Origin: an uncultured Limimonas sp.
GTDB taxonomy: Bacteria; Pseudomonadota; Alphaproteobacteria; Kiloniellales; Rhodovibrionaceae
Direction of reading: 5' to 3'
DNA length: 44,592 nucleotides
Assembly: GCA_913055855.1 (NCBI GenBank)
Contig: CAJXKW010000007.1
Span: 1-44,592 of the forward strand
Below, in pieces: positions 1 to 8,247 of the stretch. The translations under genes and the position numbers were made by a program. Numbering within the stretch: the first letter of the stretch is position 1; each line of letters starts with the position of its first letter. The notes beneath the pieces were generated by a model, which ran no database searches, had not been told where the DNA came from, and worked only from the letters and a program-made list of their open reading frames with translations.

Positions 1-1428
1 CGCTGGTTCCGGCTCATGGTCAAGCGCGTCGACTCCGCCCTCGAAGACGAACCGCGGGCGCGCGCGGTGGTCATGCACATCGACGTTACGGAGCGCGTGC
101 TCGCGCAACGCGAACTCGCGAACGCCGCGAATCGGGACCGGCTCACCGGCGTTCGCTCGCGCCACGGTTTCACCGAGGCCCTGCACGAACACCTCGCGGC
201 GGGGACCGCGCACGCAGCGAGCATGGTGATCATGCTCGACGTGGAGAATCTCACCCAGCTCAACGACGTACGCGGCTATACCGCGGGCGACCAGGTGCTC
301 ATCGAGCTCGGCCGCCGCCTCGGCGACACCGCGGGCGAGAATGGCCTCGTCGGCCGGGTGGGCGGCGACAAGTTCGTGGTTTTCGTCCCCGTGGATCGGG
401 ACAATGGTCCAATGGCCGTACGCAACCGCATCGACGGCATCTTCGCCCGGCCTTTCGACGTGGATGGTCTGTCCGTCGAGATAGGCGCCCGGTTCGGTTA
501 CACCCGCATTGGCCAGTCGCCCCGCCGACCCGAGGACTTGGTGCGCGAGGCCGAGATCGCCATGGCGCAGAGCCGCGACGGGCCGGGCCGGCCTTGGCGG
601 CAATACACCTCGGAACTCGACCGCGCCTTGCACGCACGCGTCCAGCTCACCCAGGAACTGAACGCCGCCATCACGAACAACGAGTTCCAGCTCCACTATC
701 AGCCCAAGGTGGACCTCGGCAGCGGCCGCGTCATCGCGTGTGAGGCGCTCCTGCGCTGGGTGCATCCGGAGCGCGGCCTGGTCTCGCCGGGGGCGTTCAT
801 GCCCGTGGCGGAGCAGAGCCAGCTTATCGGCCCCATCGGAGACTGGGTTCTCGACGAGGCCTGTCGTTGCCTGCGCGCCTGGAAAGACGCCGGGCTTTCG
901 GTGGTGCGGGTGGCGGTCAACGTGTCCGTCGCCCAGCTTACTATTGGCGGCTTTCCCGAGCGGGTACGCGCCGCCTTTGCCGATCATGGCCTGGACCCTG
1001 GCGCGCTCACGCTGGAGATCACCGAAAGCGTGTTCGAGAAACGCTCCGAGCGCCTTCAGGCGGAACTGCGCGAGCTGCATGCCATGGGGGTGCGCCTGGC
1101 GCTGGACGATTTCGGAACCGGATACAGTTCGCTGCTCTACCTGCAACAGTATCCTTTCGATGAAATCAAGGTGGACAAGGGCTTCGTCCAGCACATGCTG
1201 GCCGATCCCTACAGCCACGAGATCGTGGCGACCGTGGTGGGCGTGGCCGGTGCGCTGGGCGCCGAGGTCGTCGCCGAAGGCGTGGAGACGCCGCGCGAGC
1301 GCGACGCCCTGCTCGCTATCGGCTGCCGGGTCGCCCAGGGCTTTTATTACAGCATGCCGTTGGCCGAGGAGGATTTCCGTTGGCTGCTGGAGACACACAG
1401 CAAGCTTCCGCTGACACCCCGAGCGTGA
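1..1428 (+). CDS. PAS-GGDEF-EAL protein, 5' end cut by window edge
   Basis: This is probably a cytoplasmic c-di-GMP phosphodiesterase with a sensory PAS domain. The frame is open from base 1, and the first residues (RWFRL, then VMHIDVTER) look like the end of a PAS/PAC module, so the true start lies upstream. A GGDEF domain follows, but its signature reads GGDKF, so cyclase activity is doubtful. The C-terminal EAL domain looks intact: EALLRW, NVSVAQL, EITES, DDFGTGYSS, IKVDKGF, AEGVET and QGFYYS are all present. The stop overlaps the GTG of the next gene (GTGA), which suggests translational coupling to kaiC. The domain calls are firm; phosphodiesterase activity is inferred from conserved motifs. 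Confidence 0.9.
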   Translation, partial: RWFRLMVKRVDSALEDEPRARAVVMHIDVTERVLAQRELANAANRDRLTGVRSRHGFTEALHEHLAAGTAHAASMVIMLDVENLTQLNDVRGYTAGDQVLIELGRRLGDTAGENGLVGRVGGDKFVVFVPVDRDNGPMAVRNRIDGIFARPFDVDGLSVEIGARFGYTRIGQSPRRPEDLVREAEIAMAQSRDGPGRPWRQYTSELDRALHARVQLTQELNAAITNNEFQLHYQPKVDLGSGRVIACEALLRWVHPERGLVSPGAFMPVAEQSQLIGPIGDWVLDEACRCLRAWKDAGLSVVRVAVNVSVAQLTIGGFPERVRAAFADHGLDPGALTLEITESVFEKRSERLQAELRELHAMGVRLALDDFGTGYSSLLYLQQYPFDEIKVDKGFVQHMLADPYSHEIVATVVGVAGALGAEVVAEGVETPRERDALLAIGCRVAQGFYYSMPLAEEDFRWLLETHSKLPLTPRA

Positions 1429-3176
1429 CGGGGACCACCGCCCCTGCCACCGACGGCGCCGCGACCGCGCCGGAGACCGGCATGGCCAAGCGGCGCACCG
1501 GGCTGAACGGCCTGGATGCGGCAACCCACGGCGGCTTGCCCGCGGCCGCGACAACCCTGGTGATGGGCACGCCGGGCGCGGGCAAGACCGTACTGGGCCT
1601 GCAGATCCTGGCGCACGCTGTAGCCCGAGGCGAAGCGGGTGTCCTGGTGAGTTTCGAGGAAGCGCCCGCCGAGCTACGCCGGAACGCGAGTTCGTTCGCC
1701 TGGGGCGGACACCTGAACGACGCCAACCTGGCGAGCATCGATGCACGCCCCAATCGGGAGGGTGAACCCACGGGGCGCTTCGACCTGCAGGGGCTGATCG
1801 CCGCGATCGACGCGCATGCGAGCCGAGTCGGCGCCTCCTGGCTGATCCTGGACGGCATCGATCAGCTTTTGCGTATGGAACCCGACACGGAATCGGCCGT
1901 CGCCGAGATCCAGCGCCTCGACGACTGGACCCGCAAGCGAGGCATCAGCACCATCCTGACCGCCAAGCGCGCCGACCCCAACGAGGCCTCCGCGATCCAT
2001 TTGTCGGGCGTGGAGTTCGCACTCTCCACAGTCCTGGTGCTCTCGGCCGAACTCGTCGGGCGGCGCCTGAACCGGCGTTTTCGCATCCTGAAATATCGCG
2101 GGACAGCGCACGTCACCGACGAACTGCCCATGGTTATGGACGGCGGTGGGGTGCACCTGCCCTCCGCCAGCGCCTTCGCCACGCCGCAGGGACTGGAGGC
2201 AGACCGCGATTTCGTCTCCAGCGGCTCGACGCGCCTGGACGACCTGCTGGGCGGCGGCTACTACCGCGGTTCCGGCATCCTCGTCTCCGGCGCCCCGGGC
2301 ACGGCCAAAACCACCCTGAGCGCCCTATTCGCCGCTGCTGCGGCGGAACGTGGCGAAAACGCGCTGATGATCAGCTTCGACGAGCCCGAAAGCCAGATTG
2401 TACGCAACGTGCGTTCCATCGGGCTGGACCTGCAGCGTCACATCGATGCGGGAAACTTGCACATCGCATCGATCTCGCCGTGGCGCGCTCTGGTCGAAGA
2501 GCACTTCATCAGCATTCTCGCCCTGATCGACCGGACCGCCCCGGACTGTCTGGTGCTCGATCCGGTATCCGGGCTTCTCAAGGCGTCGAGCGGTGAAAGT
2601 CCTTTTCCCATGCTCGAACGCCTCCTTGGCGTGACGAAGGCGCGCGGGATCACTACGCTGCTAACCAGCCTCACCGAGCGCGAGCAGCCCGGAACCGAGG
2701 ATACCATGAGCCACGTCTCCACGGTTGCGGACACCTGGATCAGCCTGGAGTACGCGGCGCGCGCAGGCGAGCGCAACCGGGCACTATCCATCGTGAAATC
2801 GCGCGGCGCTTCGCACTCCAACCAGGTTCGCGAACTTCTGATATCCAGCAGCGGAATCGATCTCGCGGACGTGTTCGAGTACGGTTCCGAGGTGCTGATG
2901 GGCACCGCCCGCGTGCAGAAGGAAACGGAGGAGGCCCAGGCGCGTCGGCGCGAGCGCATCGAGCGCGAACGCCGCCGTAGCGAACTGGAGCAGCAGCTCA
3001 AAGAGGTGGAAGCGCGCATCGCCGAAGCGCAAAGCCAAAAAGAACGCATCCGCTACGAGATGGACCTGGAGGCCGAGGCCGAAGACGAGGCCGACCGCCT
3101 CAGCGAGCGGCACCAGCGCGACGTGCTGGGCAGCCGCCGGGGCGGCGACGCCGATCCCAAGGGGGGCACAAGGTGA
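1425..3176 (+). CDS. kaiC: KaiC-type circadian clock ATPase
   Basis: This is a double RecA-like ATPase of the KaiC family. The first Walker A is GTPGAGKT (about residue 48), followed by the catalytic-type FEE; the second is GAPGTAKTT, followed by FDE. The CII phosphorylation segment is conserved: with a GTG start at 1425, T427, S432 and T433 align with T426, S431 and T432 of cyanobacterial KaiC. The C-terminus (about residues 500-560) is a charged, probably coiled-coil extension. The GTG overlaps the upstream stop. An ATG at 1482 with GGAG six bases ahead is a credible alternative that gives 564 residues. The gene overlaps kaiB by four bases. KaiC proteins outside cyanobacteria can act in clocks, timers or stress responses, so the exact role here is unknown. 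Confidence 0.92.
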   Translation: MTGTTAPATDGAATAPETGMAKRRTGLNGLDAATHGGLPAAATTLVMGTPGAGKTVLGLQILAHAVARGEAGVLVSFEEAPAELRRNASSFAWGGHLNDANLASIDARPNREGEPTGRFDLQGLIAAIDAHASRVGASWLILDGIDQLLRMEPDTESAVAEIQRLDDWTRKRGISTILTAKRADPNEASAIHLSGVEFALSTVLVLSAELVGRRLNRRFRILKYRGTAHVTDELPMVMDGGGVHLPSASAFATPQGLEADRDFVSSGSTRLDDLLGGGYYRGSGILVSGAPGTAKTTLSALFAAAAAERGENALMISFDEPESQIVRNVRSIGLDLQRHIDAGNLHIASISPWRALVEEHFISILALIDRTAPDCLVLDPVSGLLKASSGESPFPMLERLLGVTKARGITTLLTSLTEREQPGTEDTMSHVSTVADTWISLEYAARAGERNRALSIVKSRGASHSNQVRELLISSSGIDLADVFEYGSEVLMGTARVQKETEEAQARRRERIERERRRSELEQQLKEVEARIAEAQSQKERIRYEMDLEAEAEDEADRLSERHQRDVLGSRRGGDADPKGGTR

Positions 3177-3499
3177 CGGATACGTCGAAGCACCTGACCC
3201 TGTTCGTGACCGGGGACGCGCCGCGTTCCCGGCGCGCCCGGGCGAACCTCGCCGCCGCACTGCGGCGCGCCGGTGGTGATACGGCAACCGTGACGGAAGT
3301 GGACTTGCTGGCCGACCCACAGCGGGCGCTGGCCAACGGCATTTTCGCCACACCCGCGCTGATGCTCGACACGGGCGGCAGTGAACCTATCGTGATGTAC
3401 GGTGACCTCTCCGAGCACGGCAAACTGGACAGCTTCCTGAGCGAATGGCTGGCGCCCGCCGCATGCGGCCGTCGCCCGAACGGGGTCAGCTCACCATGA
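3173..3499 (+). CDS. kaiB: KaiB-like thioredoxin-fold protein
   Basis: This 108-residue protein matches the KaiB family in length and pattern. It has an N-terminal beta strand (LTLFVTGD), a helix, a central VDLLADPQ strand and turn, then FATPAL in place of the usual LATPTL, and the GDLS motif. KaiB binds the KaiC CI ring and drives dephosphorylation in cyanobacteria. The GTG start shares GTGA with the kaiC stop, so the two are likely translated together. The last 14 bases overlap the convergent gene on the other strand. No kaiA is visible, as is usual outside cyanobacteria. The C-terminal tail after SEWLAPAA is short and not conserved. Confidence 0.85.
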   Translation: MTDTSKHLTLFVTGDAPRSRRARANLAAALRRAGGDTATVTEVDLLADPQRALANGIFATPALMLDTGGSEPIVMYGDLSEHGKLDSFLSEWLAPAACGRRPNGVSSP

Positions 3500-4709
3500 A
3501 GCGGTCGCGCTCGGCGCCCGGGCGCAGGAGCTTGTTCACGTAGAATCCCTGGAAACGCCCCATGCCCAGGCGCATGCCGTTGTAGACCGCGTCTTCCGAC
3601 TCGACGCGCGTCCCCACGATATGCACGCCCGCTTCGATCATCCGCCGAAGGTTCGCGGCGAAATCCGCCCTGTCCGGCATCGCTTGGTCCAGGCGGACCT
3701 TGACGTAGGAGCTGCCCAGGTTCTCGCAGCGCAAAACGTCCGTCATCTCCGGCGTGATTCCGTCGAGCGCAAGTTTTGCCCCGGCTTTCGTCAATTGCTG
3801 TTGCGCCAAGCGAAAGCGCGGATAGTCCGCGAACACGTCGCTGATTTGCAACTCGATAACCATACCCTTGGCGTGTCCGGCGTTCGCCGCCTGCTCGAAA
3901 GAGGCGGATAGCAACGTTTCAACATTGAAGTTGAACGATCCGCGCGCGGGATTGAGATATTCCTCCCGGATGCAGGCAAGAATGCGCTTGTCCAGTTCCG
4001 TTGTGAGAAGCTTAAACAAATTCATATTCGTGAAAAGATTGACACCTTGCAGAAAAGTATCGTGCAGCTTACGCATGCTGATGTAGTGCTCGTGGAAAAT
4101 CATTCGCGGCATGTCGTTCTGTCGAACACGGACGACGGGTTGCCACGTAACGAAGTCGGCCACGAACTGATCGAGCGGCATACGGTCCAACACCTGCGTC
4201 AGCCGCTCAATGTCCGATACACTCAACGGCCGTACACCCCCACCCTCGCGCTTCATGCGCGGCAGGTCGACCTCGAGGCGTGCGAGCAGGTCCTGAATCT
4301 TGGGCGCGTGCCGTCCCAGGTTGAAGACCTGAATCAATTCCTGCTGGTCGATGGTAAAGAACGCCTGGGGCGCGTATTGGCGCACGATGCGCACCAGCAT
4401 CATGCGCACCTCGGTGACCAAGGCGACGAAGCTGTTTTCGGTCTGGTACGAGATAAGCGCGAAATCGCGGGGCGTGATCTGATACAGGCGCTCGACGTCA
4501 ACGCCGTTCAGCTTCTTCAGCCGTTCCGACACCTCGCCGGTGACATCGGGAAGATTGGCCAGAAAATCCAACGGACCGAGCGAAATGAAAATCGCGTGTG
4601 CCACTTCGTCCAGCCGCGTGTTGCTGCCCACAAGCGCGCGGACACTGTGCAGGTTGTTGCGGAAATAGGCCTCGTCGTTGCTCGAAGGAGGCTGGACATG
4701 ATCGGCCAT
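3486..4709 (-). CDS. Degenerate EAL-domain-like protein
   Basis: This 407-residue soluble protein has an N-terminal half I do not recognise and a C-terminal third that resembles an EAL fold. KLALDGITPEMTDVL sits where EAL proteins have ALDDFGTGYSSL, and GRFQGFYVN matches the terminal QGF motif. The EAL signature and the metal-binding DDFGTG acidic residues are missing, so it is unlikely to hydrolyse c-di-GMP. It may bind c-di-GMP or act as a structural partner. Its 3' end overlaps kaiB tail to tail by 14 bases. No signal peptide or membrane segment is evident. The domain assignment is inferred from pattern and order, not from a search. Confidence 0.7.
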   Translation of the reverse strand: MADHVQPPSSNDEAYFRNNLHSVRALVGSNTRLDEVAHAIFISLGPLDFLANLPDVTGEVSERLKKLNGVDVERLYQITPRDFALISYQTENSFVALVTEVRMMLVRIVRQYAPQAFFTIDQQELIQVFNLGRHAPKIQDLLARLEVDLPRMKREGGGVRPLSVSDIERLTQVLDRMPLDQFVADFVTWQPVVRVRQNDMPRMIFHEHYISMRKLHDTFLQGVNLFTNMNLFKLLTTELDKRILACIREEYLNPARGSFNFNVETLLSASFEQAANAGHAKGMVIELQISDVFADYPRFRLAQQQLTKAGAKLALDGITPEMTDVLRCENLGSSYVKVRLDQAMPDRADFAANLRRMIEAGVHIVGTRVESEDAVYNGMRLGMGRFQGFYVNKLLRPGAERDRFMVS

Positions 4710-4854
4710 CGTGCGGGTCTCCGTCCTGACGCCCCGGGTGGGCGGCGACGCCCCCGGACCGGAGCGTTCCGCCGCCGTCTTCCGATGCTATCCGGCTGGG
4801 TGCCGCGCTGTCACGCCAAAGGGGGTACGCTCGCGCGGCATGAGCCGCACAACT

Positions 4855-6153
4855 TCACCCGCCCCCGTCTTCCCAGAGGTGACAGGCGACTTGCACCCGG
4901 CCATGGCGACGCAGGTGCGGGTCATGCGGCGTGCGGAAGGTAACCCGCACGCCATCGCCGGCCGTTTCCATGTCGTAGACGCCCTCCCAAAAAGGATCGT
5001 CCGGCGCTTCCGCACGGATGCTCGCCAGCAGATCGGCAACCGCGCGCCCGTCCCGGCCGCGGCCGGCAGGAACGTGAACGACCGTTTCCGGGCGGTCGAA
5101 GGTATCCAGGTCGCCGATAACCGCGCGCTCGGTCTCGTACTGGGTCTCGGGAATCGCCGCCCAGCGGCGCTCAAGCAGCTCGCGCAGGTCGCGCCCTTCC
5201 CAGCCGCAGGGCGCGAACGCAGCCGGACAGCGCGGATGAAACGCGCAGCCCAGGGGCGGATTGACCGCGTCGGGCACCTCGCCGCGCGGCAGATCGCGCG
5301 GCACGGAGCGCGCCGGATCCGGGTCGGGAATCGCCTTGAGCAGCGCCCGCGTGTAGGGGTGCTTGGGATCGCTGTAGATCGCCGAAGGTGGTCCCGTCTC
5401 CACCACCCGGCCCAGGTACATGATGGCGATGCGGTCGCAGAAAAACTTCGCCGTGGCCAGATCGTGGGTGATGTAGACGTAGGTCAGCCCCAGCTCGGCC
5501 TTCAGGTTGATGAGCAGCTCCAGGATCTTGGCGCGCACACTCATGTCCAGCATGGACACCGGCTCGTCCAGGACGAGAAGCTCGGGATTGAGCACCAGCG
5601 CGCGCGCCATCACCGCGCGCTGCTTCTGCCCGCCGGAAAGCTCGCCCGGATAGTTGTCCATGAAGCGCTCGGGCGGGCTCAGGCCCACGCGGTCGAGGAT
5701 CGCGCGCACGCGCCGGTCGCGCGCGTCCGGATCGGGTTCCAGACCGTGGATGTCGAGCGCGTCCGCGACGGCCGTGCCCAGGTCCATCGCCGGATTGAGT
5801 GCGGCATGCGGATCCTGGAAGACGAACTGCATGCGCATGCGCAACCGCCGCAGCGACTCCGCGCTCAGGTTGGTGATGTCGTGGCCGTCGAAGGTGATGC
5901 GCCCTTCGCTGGCATGGGCGAGACCCAGGAGCGTGCGCCCGAGCGTGGACTTGCCGCTGCCCGATTCGCCCACGATGCCCACGACCTCGCCGCGCGCCAC
6001 GTCCAGCGATATGCCGTCCACGGCCTTGACCACGCCCGGCTCGCGCCCGATCAGCCGGTCCAGGAAGTTGCCGCGCAAGGGAAAATGGGTCTTAAGGTCC
6101 TGCAGGCTCAGCAAGGGCTGGGTCGCGGCGTGACCGTCAGGCTTCGTCGGCAA
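4855..6153 (-). CDS. dppF: Peptide ABC transporter ATP-binding protein (DppF/OppF type)
   Basis: This is the last gene of the leftward importer operon and the second ATPase subunit. It has Walker A GESGSGKST, signature LSGGQKQR, Walker B LLVLDEP and H-loop YITHDLA. The oligopeptide-transporter C-terminal region contains GCAFHPRCP. At 432 residues it is about 100 longer than usual. The extra length lies between the third cysteine of that region and the final VACHLW, where an acidic insert of roughly 80 residues is present. Some family members bind an iron-sulfur cluster through the four C-terminal cysteines; here the insert separates the fourth from the rest. It overlaps dppD by 17 bases. Substrate could be di- or oligopeptides or another small ligand. 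Confidence 0.9.
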   Translation of the reverse strand: MPTKPDGHAATQPLLSLQDLKTHFPLRGNFLDRLIGREPGVVKAVDGISLDVARGEVVGIVGESGSGKSTLGRTLLGLAHASEGRITFDGHDITNLSAESLRRLRMRMQFVFQDPHAALNPAMDLGTAVADALDIHGLEPDPDARDRRVRAILDRVGLSPPERFMDNYPGELSGGQKQRAVMARALVLNPELLVLDEPVSMLDMSVRAKILELLINLKAELGLTYVYITHDLATAKFFCDRIAIMYLGRVVETGPPSAIYSDPKHPYTRALLKAIPDPDPARSVPRDLPRGEVPDAVNPPLGCAFHPRCPAAFAPCGWEGRDLRELLERRWAAIPETQYETERAVIGDLDTFDRPETVVHVPAGRGRDGRAVADLLASIRAEAPDDPFWEGVYDMETAGDGVRVTFRTPHDPHLRRHGRVQVACHLWEDGGG

Positions 6154-7174
6154 CGTCGACCGTCTCCTGTTCCAGGGGCGCGCGGCCGCCGGCGGGGATG
6201 GCCGATTCGGGCCCGTGGCGCCAGCAGGCCACGTGCTGGCCGCCGCCCAGGTCGGTGATGCGCGGAACCTTCTGCCGGCAGACCTGCATGGCGTCCGGGC
6301 AGCGCGGATGGAAGCGGCAGCCCGCCGGCGGATGGACGAGATTGGGCGGCGAGCCGGGGATGTGGCTCAGGTTCCGCGTCGATAGCGAGATCGTCGAGCG
6401 GAGCAGCTCGCGCGTGTAGGGATGGCCCGGCTCGGCGAAGACCTCGTGCACCGGGCCGTCCTCGGCGACGCGCCCGGCGTACATCACCGCCATGCGATCA
6501 CAGGCTTCCGCAACGATGCCCAGGTTGTGCGTGATCAGGAGCAGCGCCGTGCCGTAGTCGCGCTGCAGGTCCTTGAGCAGCCGGAGGATCTGCGCCTCCA
6601 CCAGGACGTCCAGCGAGGTCGTGGGCTCGTCGGCGATCAGGAGCTTGGGACGCAGCACCAGCGCCAGGGCGATCATGATGCGCTGGCGCATACCGCCGGA
6701 GAACTCGTGCGGATACTGGTGAAACCGCGTGGGCGGGATCCCGACATGGCCCAGCGTCTCCAACGAGCGACGCTTGATCTCGTCCTTGGACAGGCCCGGC
6801 TCGTGCGCGCGCAAGGTCTCGCGGAAGTGGTCGTGGATGCGCAGCAGCGGGTTCAGCCGCGTCATGGGCTCCTGGAAGATCAGCCCGATCTCCGGCCCGC
6901 GCAACGCGTGCATGCCGCGCCGGCCCAGCCGGAGCACATCCTGCCCGCGGTAATAAATCTGCCCGTCGCGGGCAGCCGAGTCGGGCGTCAGCCCCATGAG
7001 CGCACGGCCCAGGGTCGACTTGCCGCAGCCCGATTCGCCCACCAGGCCCACGGCTTCGCCCGGCCCGATGTCCAGGGATACGCCGTCCACCGCCTGCGCC
7101 GCGCCGCGCGGCGTGCCGTACCAGACGCGCAGGTTCTTGACGGACAGGATGGGCTGGTGCGCTTCGGCCGTCAT
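6137..7174 (-). CDS. dppD: Peptide ABC transporter ATP-binding protein (DppD/OppD type)
   Basis: This is the first ATPase subunit, 345 residues, of normal family length. It has Walker A GESGCGKST, signature FSGGMRQR, Walker B LLIADEP, and H-loop LLITHNLG. The C-terminal oligo_HPY region has four cysteines (GCRFHPRCP, VCRQ, VACW), the pattern that binds a [4Fe-4S] cluster in some DppD proteins. It energises the DppB/DppC channel together with DppF. Its start overlaps the end of dppC by four bases (ATGA type) and its end overlaps dppF, so the operon is tightly coupled. Confidence 0.92.
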   Translation of the reverse strand: MTAEAHQPILSVKNLRVWYGTPRGAAQAVDGVSLDIGPGEAVGLVGESGCGKSTLGRALMGLTPDSAARDGQIYYRGQDVLRLGRRGMHALRGPEIGLIFQEPMTRLNPLLRIHDHFRETLRAHEPGLSKDEIKRRSLETLGHVGIPPTRFHQYPHEFSGGMRQRIMIALALVLRPKLLIADEPTTSLDVLVEAQILRLLKDLQRDYGTALLLITHNLGIVAEACDRMAVMYAGRVAEDGPVHEVFAEPGHPYTRELLRSTISLSTRNLSHIPGSPPNLVHPPAGCRFHPRCPDAMQVCRQKVPRITDLGGGQHVACWRHGPESAIPAGGRAPLEQETVDVADEA

Positions 7175-8247
7175 CGCCGCGCGGCTCCCGCACCCGTTGC
7201 CGCACCCGCACCCGTTGCCGCACCGCCGGTCGCCGGTTCCGCCGCCGTTTCGTCGGGGGCCTCGGATCCGGCCTCAGCCGCCATCGGCGATTCCGGCAGC
7301 ACCACGGGCTCGGTGCGGCGCGGCCGGAGCAGCGGGTTGAGCACGTCGTTCAACCCCTCGCCCAGCAGTGTCAGCCCGGTGACCAGCGTGACGATGGCGA
7401 TTCCCGGGAACAGGCCGGTCCACCAGATGCCCGCGCCGGCGTCCGCGATGGCGCGTTGCAGGTCGTAGCCCCATTCGGCGCCCTCCGTCGGCTGGATGCC
7501 GTATCCCAGGAAGCCCAGACCGGCCAGGGTCAGAATGGCGTCGGCGGCGTTCAGGGTGCCCACGACAGGCACGCTCTGCACCACGTTGGCGAGAACATAG
7601 CGCGTGACGATGACGCGTGGTCGCGCCCCAAGGGCGCGGGCCGCCTCGACGAAGGGTTCCTCGCGCACGCTGATGGTGTGGTTGCGCACCACGCGGAAAT
7701 ACTGCGGCACATAGACCACGGAGATGGCAATGGCCGCCGTGAGCACCCCGCTCGCCAGGACATCGGAGAGCAGGAAGGCGATCACGATGGCGAGCAGCAG
7801 GTAGGGGAACGCGAACAGCGCGTCCATGATCAGCACCAGCACGCGGTCCAGCACCCCGCCGCGAAACCCCGAGATCAGGCCCACGGGCAGGCCGATCGCC
7901 AGGGAGAAGATCACCGCCAGGATGACCACCTCGACCTCGGTCCGCGCGCCCCATACGACACGCGAGAACACGTCGGTGGACTGCACGGTGGTGCCGAAAA
8001 GGTGATCCGCACTGGGCGGCAGATGCTTGCCGAAGCGCTCCCCCGCTTCCGTCTGGTACTGCGCATAGCCGTAGGGCGCGATCCAGGGCGCAAAGATCGC
8101 CAACAGGATGTAGCCGGCCGTGATCGCCGTCCCCACCCAGAGGACGATGCGCGGCATCCCGCGCGCCTCGCGGATGGGGCCGGCCAGCCGGCGCAGTGCG
8201 CGACCCACCCGGCTGCCGCGCGCAGCGGTGTCTGCCTCCATGGACAT
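7171..8247 (-). CDS. dppC: Peptide ABC transporter permease (DppC/OppC type)
   Basis: This is an inner-membrane permease of about 358 residues. After a basic, soluble N-terminus it has a first membrane helix (IVLWVGTAITAGYILLAIFA) and a cluster of helices in the C-terminal half. The EAA loop reads EAARALGARPRVI and contacts the ATPases. I chose the ATG at 8247 because it overlaps the dppB stop by one base and fits family length. The frame stays open further upstream, but that part only shadows dppB. The last 40 residues are a low-complexity tail with tandem repeats. It pairs with DppB to form the translocation channel. Confidence 0.9.
   Translation of the reverse strand: MSMEADTAARGSRVGRALRRLAGPIREARGMPRIVLWVGTAITAGYILLAIFAPWIAPYGYAQYQTEAGERFGKHLPPSADHLFGTTVQSTDVFSRVVWGARTEVEVVILAVIFSLAIGLPVGLISGFRGGVLDRVLVLIMDALFAFPYLLLAIVIAFLLSDVLASGVLTAAIAISVVYVPQYFRVVRNHTISVREEPFVEAARALGARPRVIVTRYVLANVVQSVPVVGTLNAADAILTLAGLGFLGYGIQPTEGAEWGYDLQRAIADAGAGIWWTGLFPGIAIVTLVTGLTLLGEGLNDVLNPLLRPRRTEPVVLPESPMAAEAGSEAPDETAAEPATGGAATGAGAATGAGAARR
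7187..7222 (-). repeat. Two perfect 18-bp tandem copies at the 3' end of dppC
   Basis: Bases 7187-7204 and 7205-7222 are identical and encode the Ala-Thr-Gly-Ala-Gly-rich tail of DppC. The tail lies beyond the conserved permease fold, so copy-number change by slippage would be in frame and probably tolerated. Confidence 0.8.

Noticed and set aside
1380..1424. TTG start for kaiC at 1380
   Set aside because: It would extend into the EAL gene without a ribosome site; GTG at 1425 or ATG at 1482 fit better.
4711..6258. 515-codon rightward frame opposite dppF
   Set aside because: Opposite a clear ATPase with all ABC motifs; no domain of its own.
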